A stretch of 64,000 nucleotides of DNA from Gigantopelta aegis. Taxonomy: Eukaryota; Mollusca; Gastropoda; Neomphalida; Peltospiridae. A model generated the notes under the pieces. The model was given only the letters and a program-made list of their open reading frames with translations. It ran no database searches and was not told the DNA's origin. Shown in pieces: positions 1-10,120 of the stretch (positions within the stretch are counted from its first letter, which is position 1; each line of letters opens with the position of its first letter). The translations under genes and the position numbers were made by a program. The stretch covers positions 47,546,413-47,610,412 of the forward strand of contig NC_054704.1 of assembly GCF_016097555.1 (NCBI RefSeq), written 5' to 3'.

Positions 1-65
1 CTCATTGTTTTAACGAAGCCGATAACTCATGGCATTAGTGATGTTAGCTGTAGTTGTAATTTTAT

Positions 66-457
66 GAAAGAAAGAAAGAAATGTTTTATTTAACGACGCA
101 CTCAACACATTTTATTTACGGTTATATGGCGTCAGACATATGGTTAAGGACCACACAGATTTTGAGAGGAAACCCTCTGTCGCCACTACATGGGCTACTC
201 TTTCCGATTAGCAGCAAGGGATCTTTTATTTGCGCTTCCCACAGGCAAGATAGCACAAACCATGACCTTTGTTGAACCAGTTATGGATCACTGGTCAGTG
301 CAAGTAGTTTACACCTACCCACTCAGCCTTGCGGAGCACTCACTCAGGGTTTGGAGTCGGTATCTGGATTAAAAATCCCATGCCTCGACTGGGATCCGAA
401 CCCAGTACCTACTAGCCTGTAGATCGATGGCCTAACCACAACGCCACCGAGGCCGGT
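66..457 (-). mobile_element. tRNA-headed SINE, type C head
   Basis: On the plus strand it starts with a (GAAA)n tail and TGTTTTATTTAACGACGC and ends with the reverse complement of a tRNA-like head (CCGAGGCCGGT). The head contains a B-box-like GGGTTCGGATCCCA and an A-box-like TGGCGTCGTGG on the minus strand. The core (AGCAAGGGATCTTTTAT) is shared with all other SINEs of the window. The two 60-64 codon reading frames over it are repeat shadows. Confidence 0.85.
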
Positions 458-467
458 AAACATAAAA

Positions 468-798
468 GAAAGAAAGAAATGTTTTATTTAACGACGCACT
501 CAACACATTTCATTTACGCTTATATGACGTCAGACATATGGTTAAGGACCACACATATATCGAGAGAGTAAACCTGCTGTCGCCACTTCATGGGCTACTC
601 TTTTCGATTAGCAGCAAGGGATCTTTTATATGCACGATCCCACAGACAGGGTAGTACATACCACATCCTTTGATATACCAGTCGTGGTACACTGGCTGGA
701 ACGAGAACTAGCCCTATGGGTCCACCGACGGGGATCGATCTCAGACCGACCGCGCATCGATTGAGTGCTTTACAACTGGGCTACGTCCTACCCCACCG
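468..798 (-). mobile_element. tRNA-headed SINE, type A head, with 9-bp target duplication
   Basis: Tail AAAGAAATGTTTTATTTAAC on the left, tRNA-like head at the right (minus-strand TAGCCCAGTTG and GATCGATCC). AACATAAAA flanks both sides (459-467 and 799-807), so this copy inserted immediately beside the older type C copy at 66-457. Confidence 0.85.
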
Positions 799-814
799 AA
801 CATAAAATATCTCG

Positions 815-2198
815 CACTTTTTAAACATGTTGTAACCAATAATATTATATTTACTAGACGGTGGATCTTCCTGTCCATGATACACTCAACTAAGGTCGAC
901 AACAGTCACTTTTTAAACATGTTGTAACCAATAATATTATATTTACTACACGGTGGATCTTCCTGTCCATGATACACTCAACTAAGGTCGACAACAGTCA
1001 CTTTTTAAACATGTTGTAACCAATAATATTATATTTACTACACGGTGGATCTTCCTGTCCATGATACACTCAACTAAGGTCGACAACAGTCACTTTTTAA
1101 ACATGTTGTAACCAATAATATTATATTTACTACACGGTGGATCTTCCTGTCCATGATACACTCAACTAAGGTCGACAACAGTCACTTTTTAAACATGTTG
1201 TAACCAATAATATTATATTTACTACACGGTGGATCTTCCTGTCCATGATACACTCAACTAAGGTCGACGACAGTCACTTTTTAAACATGTTGTAACCAAT
1301 AATATTATATTTACTACACGGTGGATCTTCCTGTCCATGATACACTCAACTAAGGTCGACGACAGTCACTTTTTAAACATGTTGTAACCAATAATATTAT
1401 ATTTACTACACGGTGGATCATCCTGTCCATGATACACTCAACTAAGGTCGACGACAGTCACTTTTTAAACATGTAACCAATAATATTATATTTACTACAC
1501 GGTGGATCTTCCTGTCCATGATACACTCAACTAAGGTCGACGACAGTCACTTTTTAAACATGTTGTAACCAATAATATTATATTTACTACACGGTGGATC
1601 ATCCTGTCCATGATACACTCAACTAAGGTCGACGACAGTCACTTTTTAAACATGTAACCAATAATATTATATTTACTACACGGTGGATCTTCCTGTCCAT
1701 GATACACTCAACTAAGGTCGACGACAGTCACTTTTTAAACATGTTGTAACCAATAATATTATATTTACTACACGGTGGATCTTCCTGTCCATGATACACT
1801 CAACTAAGGTCGACGACAGTCACTTGTTAAACATGTTGTAACCAATAATATTATATTTACTACACGGTGGATCTTCCTGTCCATGATACACTCAACTAAG
1901 GTCGACGACAGTCACTTTTTGAACATGTTGTAACCAATAATATTATATTTACTACACGGTGGATCTTCCTGTCCATGATACACTCAACTAAGGTCGACGA
2001 CAGTCACTTTTTGAACATGTTGTAACCAATAATATTATATTTACTACACGGTGGATCTTCCTGTCCATGATACACTCAACTAAGGTCGACGACAGTCACT
2101 TTTTAAACATGTTGTAACCAATAATATTATATTTACTACACGGTGGATCTTCCTGTCCATGATACACTCAACTAAGGTCGACGACAGTCACTTTTTGA
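815..2198. repeat. 92-bp satellite array, 15 copies
   Basis: Units begin CACTTTTTAAACATGTTG and recur at 815, 907, 999, 1091 and so on to about 2189. Two units (starting near 1459 and 1640) lack 3 bp and are 89 bp long. Units are almost identical; the first five carry GTCGACAAC and later ones GTCGACGAC, so the variants are ordered along the array. The array is bounded by SINEs on both sides. No coding potential seen. Confidence 0.97.
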
Positions 2199-2226
2199 AC
2201 TCTTGTTTTGGCTTCGTGCACAATAA

Positions 2227-2613
2227 GACCGGCCTCGGTGGCGTCGTGGCAGGCCATCGGTCTACAGGCTGGTAGGTACTGGGTTCGGATCCCAGTCGAG
2301 GCATGAAATTTTTAATCGAGATACCGACTCCAAACCCTGAGTGAGTGCTCCGCAAGGCTCAATGGGTAGGTGTAAACCACTTGCACCGACCAGTGATCCA
2401 TAACTGGTTCAACAAAGGCCATGGTTTGTGCTATCCTGCCTGTGGGAAGCGCAAATAAAAGATCCCTTGCTGCCTGTCGTAAAAGAGTAACCTATGTGGC
2501 GACAGCGGGTTTCCTCTAAAAAAATCTGTGTGGTCCTTAACCATATGTCTGACGCCATATAACCGTAAATAAAATGTGTTGAGTGCGTCGTTAAATAAAA
2601 CACTTCTTTCTTT
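2227..2613 (+). mobile_element. tRNA-headed SINE, type C head, with 12-bp target duplication
   Basis: Starts GACCGGCCTCGGTGGCG, ends AAATAAAACACTTCTTTC. Flanked by CGTGCACAATAA (2215-2226) and CGTACACAATAA (2614-2625), one mismatch. It inserted just beyond the last unit of the 92-bp satellite. Minus-strand reading frames of 69-87 codons here are shadows of the repeat. Confidence 0.88.
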
Positions 2614-2625
2614 CGTACACAATAA

Positions 2626-3305
2626 ATAAAACACGTCCAACGGTAATGTTTTTTATATGATATATTTGACAAAAGGTACTTTTTATTTATTTCATCTTTT
2701 AAAACTTAAACTTAATATTTTGTGCAGAATTATGAAAAATAAATACATATCGACCTGTAAACAGCGTTGTCTGCTTGTTATAGAATTTTGACAGGGGTCA
2801 ATGTTAGTAGACCAGTTTTTATTTTAATGTGCATTGTAATAATATAGCTAATTTTAAATTTGAATGACGTCAGTATTCCAATGAATCACTTTGCATCTCC
2901 TTACAATAACCCATAAACCAAGTTCATGACGTTTCCATTTTCAGAACGCTGGAAAAATTCCAATGCAAAATTGCTACTGATATTTTTGTTTAAACATTAC
3001 TAATGCACCTGAATGTGAAAATCTTGTGATTTAAAAATTGTACCTTTTACGAAATATGGATTTCAAGTGAAATTACTGTAAAATATGTTATATTTGTACA
3101 AATACGAAACCAAAACAAGGGTGCGAAAATTGACTGTCGTCGATCTTTATAATAATCGAATTTTAACTGTACTACACGCAAGTACAGTGGGAAACATCAA
3201 CGTACATTAATCATCATCTTCTTCACAGTTGAGAAACGGCTTGACTAATAACAGTAAGAGTTATATAGAAAAGCAATTCATTCTAAACCTGTATTTAAAT
3301 TGCAG
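2626..3305. other. AT-rich sequence without recognised feature
   Basis: No SINE, tandem repeat or convincing reading frame. It leads into an acceptor-like tract ending AAATTGCAG at 3305. Confidence 0.5.
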
Positions 3306-3499
3306 GCTGCTGGTGATCCCTTGCACCTGCCAGTGTGGGTGGTTCCCTCTCCCACCTACCCCAACCCTTTTCCTGTCCTGGAAACCCCAACCCTTTTCCT
3401 GTTTTTGACAGAGGAGCCTATGACAGGCGTGCCCTACAACAGCTTGCTCTGAATGTGCACGTAAAACCCTATGACTTGACCGTACCTGAACTGTCAAAG
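3306..3499 (+). pseudogene. exon-like segment, frame broken by a short duplication; product not recognised
   Basis: An acceptor-like TTTAAATTGCAG precedes it and a donor-like AAG|GTATTC follows. In the first frame it begins AAGDPLHLPVWVVPSPTYPN; in another frame it ends with DRGAYDRRALQQLALN followed by VHVKPYDLTVPELSK. The two halves would be one continuous, codon-like stretch but for a direct repeat of about 19 bp (3358-3376 and 3384-3402, offset 26 bp) that shifts the frame. Base composition is much less AT-rich than its surroundings, as expected for coding DNA. I do not recognise the protein. It may be a decayed exon, an allelic or assembly duplication in a real exon, or a chance look-alike; no partner exon was found nearby. 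Confidence 0.35.
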
Positions 3500-3930
3500 G
3501 TATTCTGTAAGCACCAATTGTTGTTTAATTTGACAAGTTTATTCATCGACATGTTTTCTTACCTTTGCAATTTCTTCCATGTTTTCCATGGCAAAGTTGT
3601 AAATTTTTTTTAAGACTAAGGTACGGTTTTTCGTCAACTTTTGCCATACAAATATAGATCTATATACAAGACCAATCCGAGACTAATGGAAAAGAAGAAT
3701 TGCTGTTAAAAGCTACACATCGACTAAAAAGAAGTTTCAAATTTAGATCAGAACATTTTCTAGGAAAAATCTCGTTTGTTCTTGTTTTTATATGCCTAGA
3801 ACAAAAGGTATTGCTAATATTAATTGCGCAGGGTCTTTAAAATTTCGTTTTGTCATCATATTTTCTAAAGGTCAAATCCAAAGGCCTAAAAATTGACCGA
3901 GGCCTGGGGATACCTGTATGTCTAAATAAG

Positions 3931-4108
3931 CAGGGCCGTACACTCCGGGGGCAGTTGCCCCTGAAAATCTCACCTTTTTTTTTTACTCCAGAAAATAGCA
4001 TACACATCTCAGGGTTTAATTTGTATGGTGTTTCATTTGTTTATAAAAAGTAGTGCCCCCCCCCCCCCCACACCCCCCACCCTATGATTTTGATCGGGTA
4101 CGGCCCTG
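3931..4108. mobile_element. 178-bp inverted-repeat MITE, CAGGGCCGTAC ends
   Basis: Perfect 11-bp terminal inverted repeats CAGGGCCGTAC / GTACGGCCCTG with a 5-bp target duplication ATAAG (3926-3930, 4109-4113). Contains a run of 15 C. Non-coding; hAT-like by its ends, but the duplication is shorter than the usual 8 bp. Confidence 0.8.
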
Positions 4109-4233
4109 ATAAGTTGTTAATGTAAAAGTGAAATCAAATATTATTTCAAATAATATTAAAATAAATCAGGTTACATTTTCAGTTTTTTTTTTAATTTTGA
4201 GAAAGGCTACATGCATAATACATTCGTAGCTGT

Positions 4234-5740
4234 TGTGATTATGCCTAGCGACGCGTGTTAAAACGATAAAAACAATATCAGACCACCATGACACATGGCG
4301 GTGGTTCGTGACATACTGGTTCCATGGTTTTCTATTGATTATGCCTAGCGACGCGTGTTAAAACGATAAAAACAATATCAGACCACCATGACACACGACG
4401 GTGGTTCTTGACATAATGGTTCCATGGTTTTCTATTGATTATGCCTAGCGACGCGTGTTAAAACGATAAAAACAATATCAGACCACCATGACACACGACG
4501 GTGGTTCGTGACATACTGGTTCCATGGTTTTCTGTTGATTATGCCTAGCAACGCGTGTTAAAACGATAAAAACAATATCAGACCACCATGACACACGGCG
4601 GTGGTTCGTGACATACTGGTTCCATGGTTTTCTATTGAGTATGCCTAGCGACGCGTGTTAAAACGATAAAAACAATATCAGACCACCATGACACACGGCG
4701 GTGGTTCTTGACATACTGGTTCCATGGTTTTCTATTGATTATGCCTAGCGACGCGTGTTAAAACGATAAAAACAATATCAGACCACCATGACACACGACG
4801 GTGGTTCGTGACATAATGGTTCCATGATTTTCTATTGATTATGCCTAGCGACGCGTGTTAAAACGATAAAAACAATATCAGACCACCATGACACACGGCG
4901 GTGGTTCGTGACATACTGGTTCCATGGTTTTCTATTGATTATGCCTAGCGACGCGTGTTAAAACGATAAAAACAATATCAGACCACCATGACACACGGCG
5001 GTGGTTCTTGACATAATGGTTCCATGGTTTTCTATTGATTATGCCTAGCGACGCGTGTTAAAACGATAAAAACAATATCAGACCACCATGACACACGACG
5101 GTGGTTCTTGACATAATGGTTCCATGGTTTTCTATTGATTATGCCTAGCGACGCGTGTTAAAACGATAAAAACAATATCAGACCACCATGTCACACGGCG
5201 GTGGTTCGTGACATACTGGTTCCATGGTTTTCTATTGATTATGCCTAGCAACGCGTGTTAAAACGATAAAAACAATATCAGACCACCATGACACACGGCG
5301 GTGGTTCGTGACATACTGGTTCCATGGTTTTCTATTGAGTATGCCTAGCGACGCGTGTTAAAACGATAAAAACAATATCAGACCACCATGACACACGGCG
5401 GTGGTTCTTGACATACTGGTTCCATGGTTTTCTATTGATTATGCCTAGCGACGCGTGTTAAAACGATAAAAACAATATCAGACCACCATGACACACGACG
5501 GTGGTTCGTGACATAATGGTTCCATGGTTTTCTATTGATTATGCCTAGCGACGCGTGTTAAAACGATAAAAACAATATCAGACCACCATGACACACGACG
5601 GTGGTTCGTGACATACTGGTTCCATGGTTTTCTATTGATTATGCCTAGCGACGCGTGTTAAAACGATAAAAACAATATCAGACCACCATGACACACGGCG
5701 GTGGTTCGTAGCATACTGGTTCCATGGTTTTCTATTGATT
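4234..5740. repeat. 100-bp satellite array, 15 copies, with higher-order structure
   Basis: ATGCCTAGCGACGCGTG recurs at 4241, 4341, 4441 and every 100 bp to 5641 with no length change. Diagnostic variants (GCGACG/GCAACG, CGACGG/CGGCGG, GTTCGTG/GTTCTTG, CATACT/CATAAT, GATT/GAGT) show that units 2-6 match units 9-13, a 7-unit (700-bp) higher-order period. Each unit has a dyad ACCACC...GGTGGT. Confidence 0.97.
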
Positions 5741-5919
5741 TACACATATTCCTCCATACGCTGATAATGCATTATGTACATACTGGTTCCATGGTTTTCT
5801 ATTGATTTACACATATTCCTCCATACGCTGATAATGCATTATGTACATACTGGTTCCATGGTTTTCTATTGATTTACACATATTCCTCCATACGCTGATA
5901 ATGCATTATGTACATACTG
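5712..5919. repeat. 67-bp satellite, 3 copies, fused to the 100-bp array
   Basis: Units begin CATACTGGTTCCATGG at 5712, 5779 and 5846. About 28 bp (CATACTGG to ATTGATT) is the same as the end of the 100-bp unit; the remaining 39 bp (ACACATATTCCTCC...) is new. The two satellites therefore share a module at their junction. Confidence 0.93.
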
Positions 5920-6798
5920 ACTGTGTGTGTTCATTGCTGCTAACGAAGTGTTAAAAAATTACAGTGACACGAAATAATAATAAAATAAGAACAATAACAT
6001 GATTTTGATATGAAGTTAGTAATATTTAAAAAAAATTATTTATAACAAACGTTTAAATATAATGGAAGGCGCGGAATTAATATAGTAACGAAAACACCAC
6101 AAATGAGGCCAAGTGAAAGCATATCGGACGAGTTTTCGGAATTTTGTCATCGTGATAAATCTTGGTTGCCCATGACAGCGTACATCTATCGTCCGATTTA
6201 TCACGAAAATTAACCAATGGCAAAAAGGCTTATATAACAGTTGTATTAGAATTTTGTATTTATCGCAGTTGAAAAAAAAAAAAGAGGTTGGAACTCTGGT
6301 ACTAAGCGTTATTGGCTTAAATATGAAAATGGAAATGCAATTACTAAAAAGTAAGACTGTGCAAGGACAATTGTTTTTTGTCTCTTGCACTAATCAATTA
6401 AAAATATACATTCCACTGTGTGCAGCACAGGTGTCACCAAACAACAACGTCAGATATGTTATAGTAACGTTATATACTCTTTATATATGTATCTATAGTA
6501 TTTGTATTAGGGGTTTCTGTTTGGGGGTACCTGTGGTGTGCAGAAAGTAAAGTTTGATACCGTACAATATTGAATAGGGGAACAAATACAAGTGTGTCCT
6601 AATCGGCCCAATCCAATCCAAAAACCTATTTACGTACCCTATCCTACCAAGGTTCAAGCACGTCTCCCGTGGGCCCAATATCTGACATCGCCAGTGGCAG
6701 AATCCAGAAGCTAAATCGACTGCGAGGACACCTTTCACTAACCTACAGACGAACACCTAACCATTCACCTGGATAGACAATCCATTGCACGTGAGTGC
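5920..6798. other. AT-rich spacer, no supported gene
   Basis: Overlapping plus and minus frames of 87-116 codons lie here, but they run antiparallel over the same bases and look like chance frames in low-complexity DNA. Positions 6590-6780 are less AT-rich and resemble a decayed dispersed repeat (CGTGGGCCCAATATCTGACA). Nothing else recognised. Confidence 0.4.
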
Positions 6799-7190
6799 TG
6801 GGATAATGCGTTAATCCAATAATATATCCCGCCATTGAGGATAAAGTTTGTTTTGTTTAACTACAACACTAGAGCACATTGATTTATTAATCATCGGCTA
6901 TTGGTAATTTTGACATTTAGTTTTAGAGAGAAAACGCGCTACATTTTTCCATTAGTAGCAAGCGATCTTTTATACGCACAATCCCACAGACAGGATAGCA
7001 CATACCACGGACTTTAATATACCAGTCGTGGTGCACTGGCTGGAACAAGAAATAGCCCAAATGGGCCCACCAACGGGGATCGATCCGAGACCGACCGCGC
7101 ATCAAGCGATCACTTTATCATTAGGCTACGCTTCCCGGGATAATGCACTAATCCAATAATAATTATATATTATATCCCGCCATTTAGGAA
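6799..7190. repeat. 40-bp direct repeats flanking a SINE
   Basis: GGGATAATGCGTTAATCCAA (6799 onward) recurs as GGGATAATGCACTAATCCAA (7137 onward); both go on to TATCCCGCCATT. The right copy has an extra AT-rich insert of about 11 bp. The repeats bracket the SINE at 6847-7136 and are longer than ordinary target duplications. Confidence 0.75.
6847..7136 (-). mobile_element. tRNA-headed SINE, type B tail
   Basis: Left end TTGTTTTGTTTAACTACAAC and AGAGCACATTGATTTATTAA mark the B tail; the right end is the reverse complement of the type A tRNA-like head (GATCGATCC). Same core as the type A copies. Confidence 0.82.
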
Positions 7191-7327
7191 GGCGAACAAA
7201 GATAACTTCCTTTTGCAAAAAAGACAAACTGAAATTAATATTTTCTAACTTTATAAAATTGTTTATAATGATGGAAAGAAATAACACTTTCAGGTTTGAG
7301 GTCTTAAGAGCATCTTTAATAAAAAAA

Positions 7328-7384
7328 CAAAAAACAACAACAACAACAACAACAACAAAACAAACAACAACAAACAAACAAAAA
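7328..7384. repeat. (AAC)n-rich low-complexity tract
   Basis: Interrupted CAA/AAC repeats. The minus-strand reading frame with a long valine run that covers it is an artefact of this tract. Confidence 0.9.
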
Positions 7385-7855
7385 ACCCACCCACATAACT
7401 ATTTTACTAATACGTTTTCACTTGTTTAATACGATGTACAGTGGAACGCGACAAGTAATTATCCACATACTTCAGAATAAAAGATGCTGTAAATAAACAT
7501 GGGACGGTTGTAATGAATTGTAACGATAAAGCATATTAAATTATTATGCTTTGGAAATGGCAAATGGTCTTGGTTTAAGTACTGAACCTAAAGCCTAAAA
7601 CCGTAATACCTATCAACATCAAAGCATAAGTATAATATATATAAATGATAATACTTTCCCGGTGGATAAAGGTATTCAATACTTCTATTATTATTAGTAT
7701 GTAATTATTAAAAACGTATTACGTGCTATATGCGTTATAAACTCACCATCATCAGGCCAATATACTTTTCAATAAAGCTCCTCTGTCCCCGACAGGAAAG
7801 GGGTTGAGGTGGGTGGGAGAGGGGACCGGTATCGGGCGAGGGGCGGTTTTGGTGC

Positions 7856-8375
7856 AATCTAATTAAAATTAGCTCCACTGGTTAATTACTATTACCTGTG
7901 GTTCTAACAGCGCCCTGTTGGAACTCATGTCCAGTTGACCTTTCATTCGACCAATCAAAACCTTACTTGCAAAATCACGCCAGTGATTTGAAAAGAATTT
8001 GAAAACATTCAGGATTATGCCGAGGGTATAAGAAATGATTCGGGTGAATTACGAAGTATGCCGGAAACTAATTTCAATATAAAATTTTATATAAAATACG
8101 TTTTAAGACGGAAAAAAAACCCCGTGATGATATAGCCAAAAAATCCGTTTATACTAGTATACAATCCAGAGTTTATTACTGCACTTTTCCCCCTGTTTTT
8201 TAATGTTGAAATAGACCAACAAGTTCGCCTATTGCATAAATAGTCTCGCTCGATATTTTTGTAATTGATCGATATTTAAATGGTTATTTATAGATGAAAT
8301 GTCACCTGAACATGGGAGTCCACGCAATGCTGTTAGATCTACTGGTAGATCAGTAGAGCTAATTTTAATCAGATT
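7856..8375. mobile_element. candidate 520-bp terminal-inverted-repeat element
   Basis: AATCTAATTAAAATTAGCTC at the left is matched in reverse by GAGCTAATTTTAATCAGATT at the right (one mismatch). The interior shows no transposase frame. A MITE is the simplest reading; target duplication not clear. Confidence 0.6.
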
Positions 8376-8809
8376 AGTTTTGGTGCTATGTTAATTTTGA
8401 AAAATTCCAAAGGATTAAGCCAGAAAGAAAAGTTGCGCAGTTTCAATGAAGGATTTTAGGCGCTTTTTGAACTGTCCGCCGAAATTGTTGATGTCGCCTC
8501 TCCAAATAACACTTGTTTTGTTACCTTATATTGGATTTGCCGGTCACTTTGATGGAGCGATATTTTAATTACCAATTAACTCCGCCCTGTCACGTTGGGA
8601 TGATGGTGATGTGTATCTTCGTCTAAACAATAATATACACGTGTCGAGGCAACTTCAGAGTAATCAACGTTCCGGGCAAAGATGTAAAAGTAATTGCAGC
8701 GAATCTCCGCTTAATAAGTTACATACTTTGTATAGGCAGAGTGTTTCTTTACAAATGTTTTTAATTAGCATTTCACTGTAATCGAAAGGTGTGCAGGCTT
8801 CTATTATAC

Positions 8810-8905
8810 AGATGTGAAATATTTGGGGCTATGAAAATACTGACATTATTGAAACTATTCATATAAAATTCTTGAGATATATACTACCAACCAGTCAACT
8901 AGACC
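8810..8905 (+). pseudogene. LINE relic, 3' ORF2 fragment
   Basis: One plus-strand frame reads CEIFGYENTDIIETIHIKFL and continues RYIL, the type of C-terminal sequence (C-W-G-x...I-E-x-x-H-x-x-F-x-x-x-L) found in Jockey/I-clade LINE polyproteins of molluscs. It ends at a SINE insertion and continues after it. Short, degenerate, 5'-truncated. Confidence 0.6.
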
Positions 8906-8916
8906 AGATATTATAG

Positions 8917-9245
8917 GAAGGAAGGAAATGTTTTATTTAACGACGCACTCAACACATTTTATTTACGGTTATATGGCGTCGACATATGGTTAGGGACCAC
9001 ACAGATAGAGAGAGAGAGGAAACTCGCTGTCGCCACTTCATGGGCTACTCTTTTCGATTAGCAGCAAGGGATCTTTTATGTGCACCATCCCACAGACAGG
9101 ATAGTACATACCACGGCCTTTATTACACCAGTTGTGGAGCACTGGCTGGAACGAGAAATAGCCCAATGAGTCCACCGACGGGGATCGATCCTAGACCGAC
9201 CGCGCATCAAGCGAACGCTTTACCACTGGGCTACGTTCCTCCCCT
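8917..9245 (-). mobile_element. tRNA-headed SINE, type A, inserted into a LINE relic
   Basis: Left tail GAAGGAAGGAAATGTTTTAT, right end the reversed tRNA-like head. Perfect 11-bp target duplication AGATATTATAG (8906-8916 and 9246-9256). The flanks are two parts of one LINE relic. The 100-codon plus frame over it is a shadow. Confidence 0.92.
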
Positions 9246-9560
9246 AGATATTATAGCTGCCATACATACCGAACTTAAGCAAATCTAACAACTTAAGCTT
9301 AACTTTTGAATGGGTCCCAGCCCGCAACGAAATCGCCGACTTTGGAGCTAAAACGTTTAATTACCAGAGACAAAATGATTAAAGATGTTCCACTAGGCGT
9401 AACACAAATTATATAAAGCCAGGAAACACTATATCAACAAGTGGCAAGAAGCCTGGGATCAAACAACAAAAAACATGGCACTATAATATTAAACCGCTAG
9501 TCACCTCCAAACGACCAAATAACAAAACAGCGGCAATTGACAAAATAATTTATAATTAAA
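9246..9560 (+). pseudogene. LINE relic, RNase H-like fragment
   Basis: Continues the relic at 8810-8905. One frame reads DIIAAIHTELKQI; after a frame change comes WVPARNEIADFGAKT, which matches the WVP(S/A)H..GNExAD..AK signature of LINE RNase H domains with an internal deletion. Then AT-rich decayed sequence (KPLVTSKRPNNKTAAI-like). Several stops and shifts; not functional. Confidence 0.65.
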
Positions 9561-9802
9561 CTTAAGAGTAGGGTCTGTATATAAACACACCCACCCACCC
9601 ACGCGCGTACACACCATTTCCATTTCAATGTCTCGAATCACTTATTTCTTTTTGTTCGATGACATGTCCAAATTGAAAATACTATTTTTATGTGTAGCGA
9701 AATTGAGTGAGCTGGCAATAAGTAATCTGGACACGTACAACTGATGATGCGAGTAAACAAAATTCCGGCATTGACCACGTCAACAATAGCTTTAAGTTAT
9801 AA

Positions 9803-10120
9803 AGTTTGTTTTGTGTAACGAAACTACTAAAGCACATTGATTATTAATCGTCGGCTGTTGGATGTCAAACGTTTGGTTATTCTGACATACAGTCTTAGAG
9901 AGGAAACCCACTACATTTTTTCAACAGTAGCAAGGGATATTTTGTAATATGCACCATCCCACAGACAGGATAGCATATACCACACATCTTTTGATATACC
10001 ACTCGTGGTGCAGTGGCAGAAACGACAAATAGCCCAATTCGGTCCACTAACAGGGATCGATCTCAAACAGACCGCGCATCAAGTGAACACTTTACCACTG
10101 GGTCATACCCCGTCCCACAA
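9803..10120 (-). mobile_element. tRNA-headed SINE, type B tail, diverged
   Basis: TTTGTTTTGTGTAACGAAAC, then GATTATTAATCGTCGGCTGT, the SINE core (AGCAAGGGATATTTTG) and the reversed head (GGGATCGATC, ACCACTGGGTCATACC). More diverged than the type A copies. Confidence 0.8.

Noticed and set aside
815-2198. Rolling-circle origin from TAATATTAT in each 92-bp unit
   Set aside because: The nick-site nonamer TAATATTAC is not matched, no stem-loop surrounds it, and no Rep gene or Helitron ends are seen.
6040-6390. 116-codon minus-strand frame
   Set aside because: Overlaps a 98-codon plus frame, AT-rich composition, no family resemblance.
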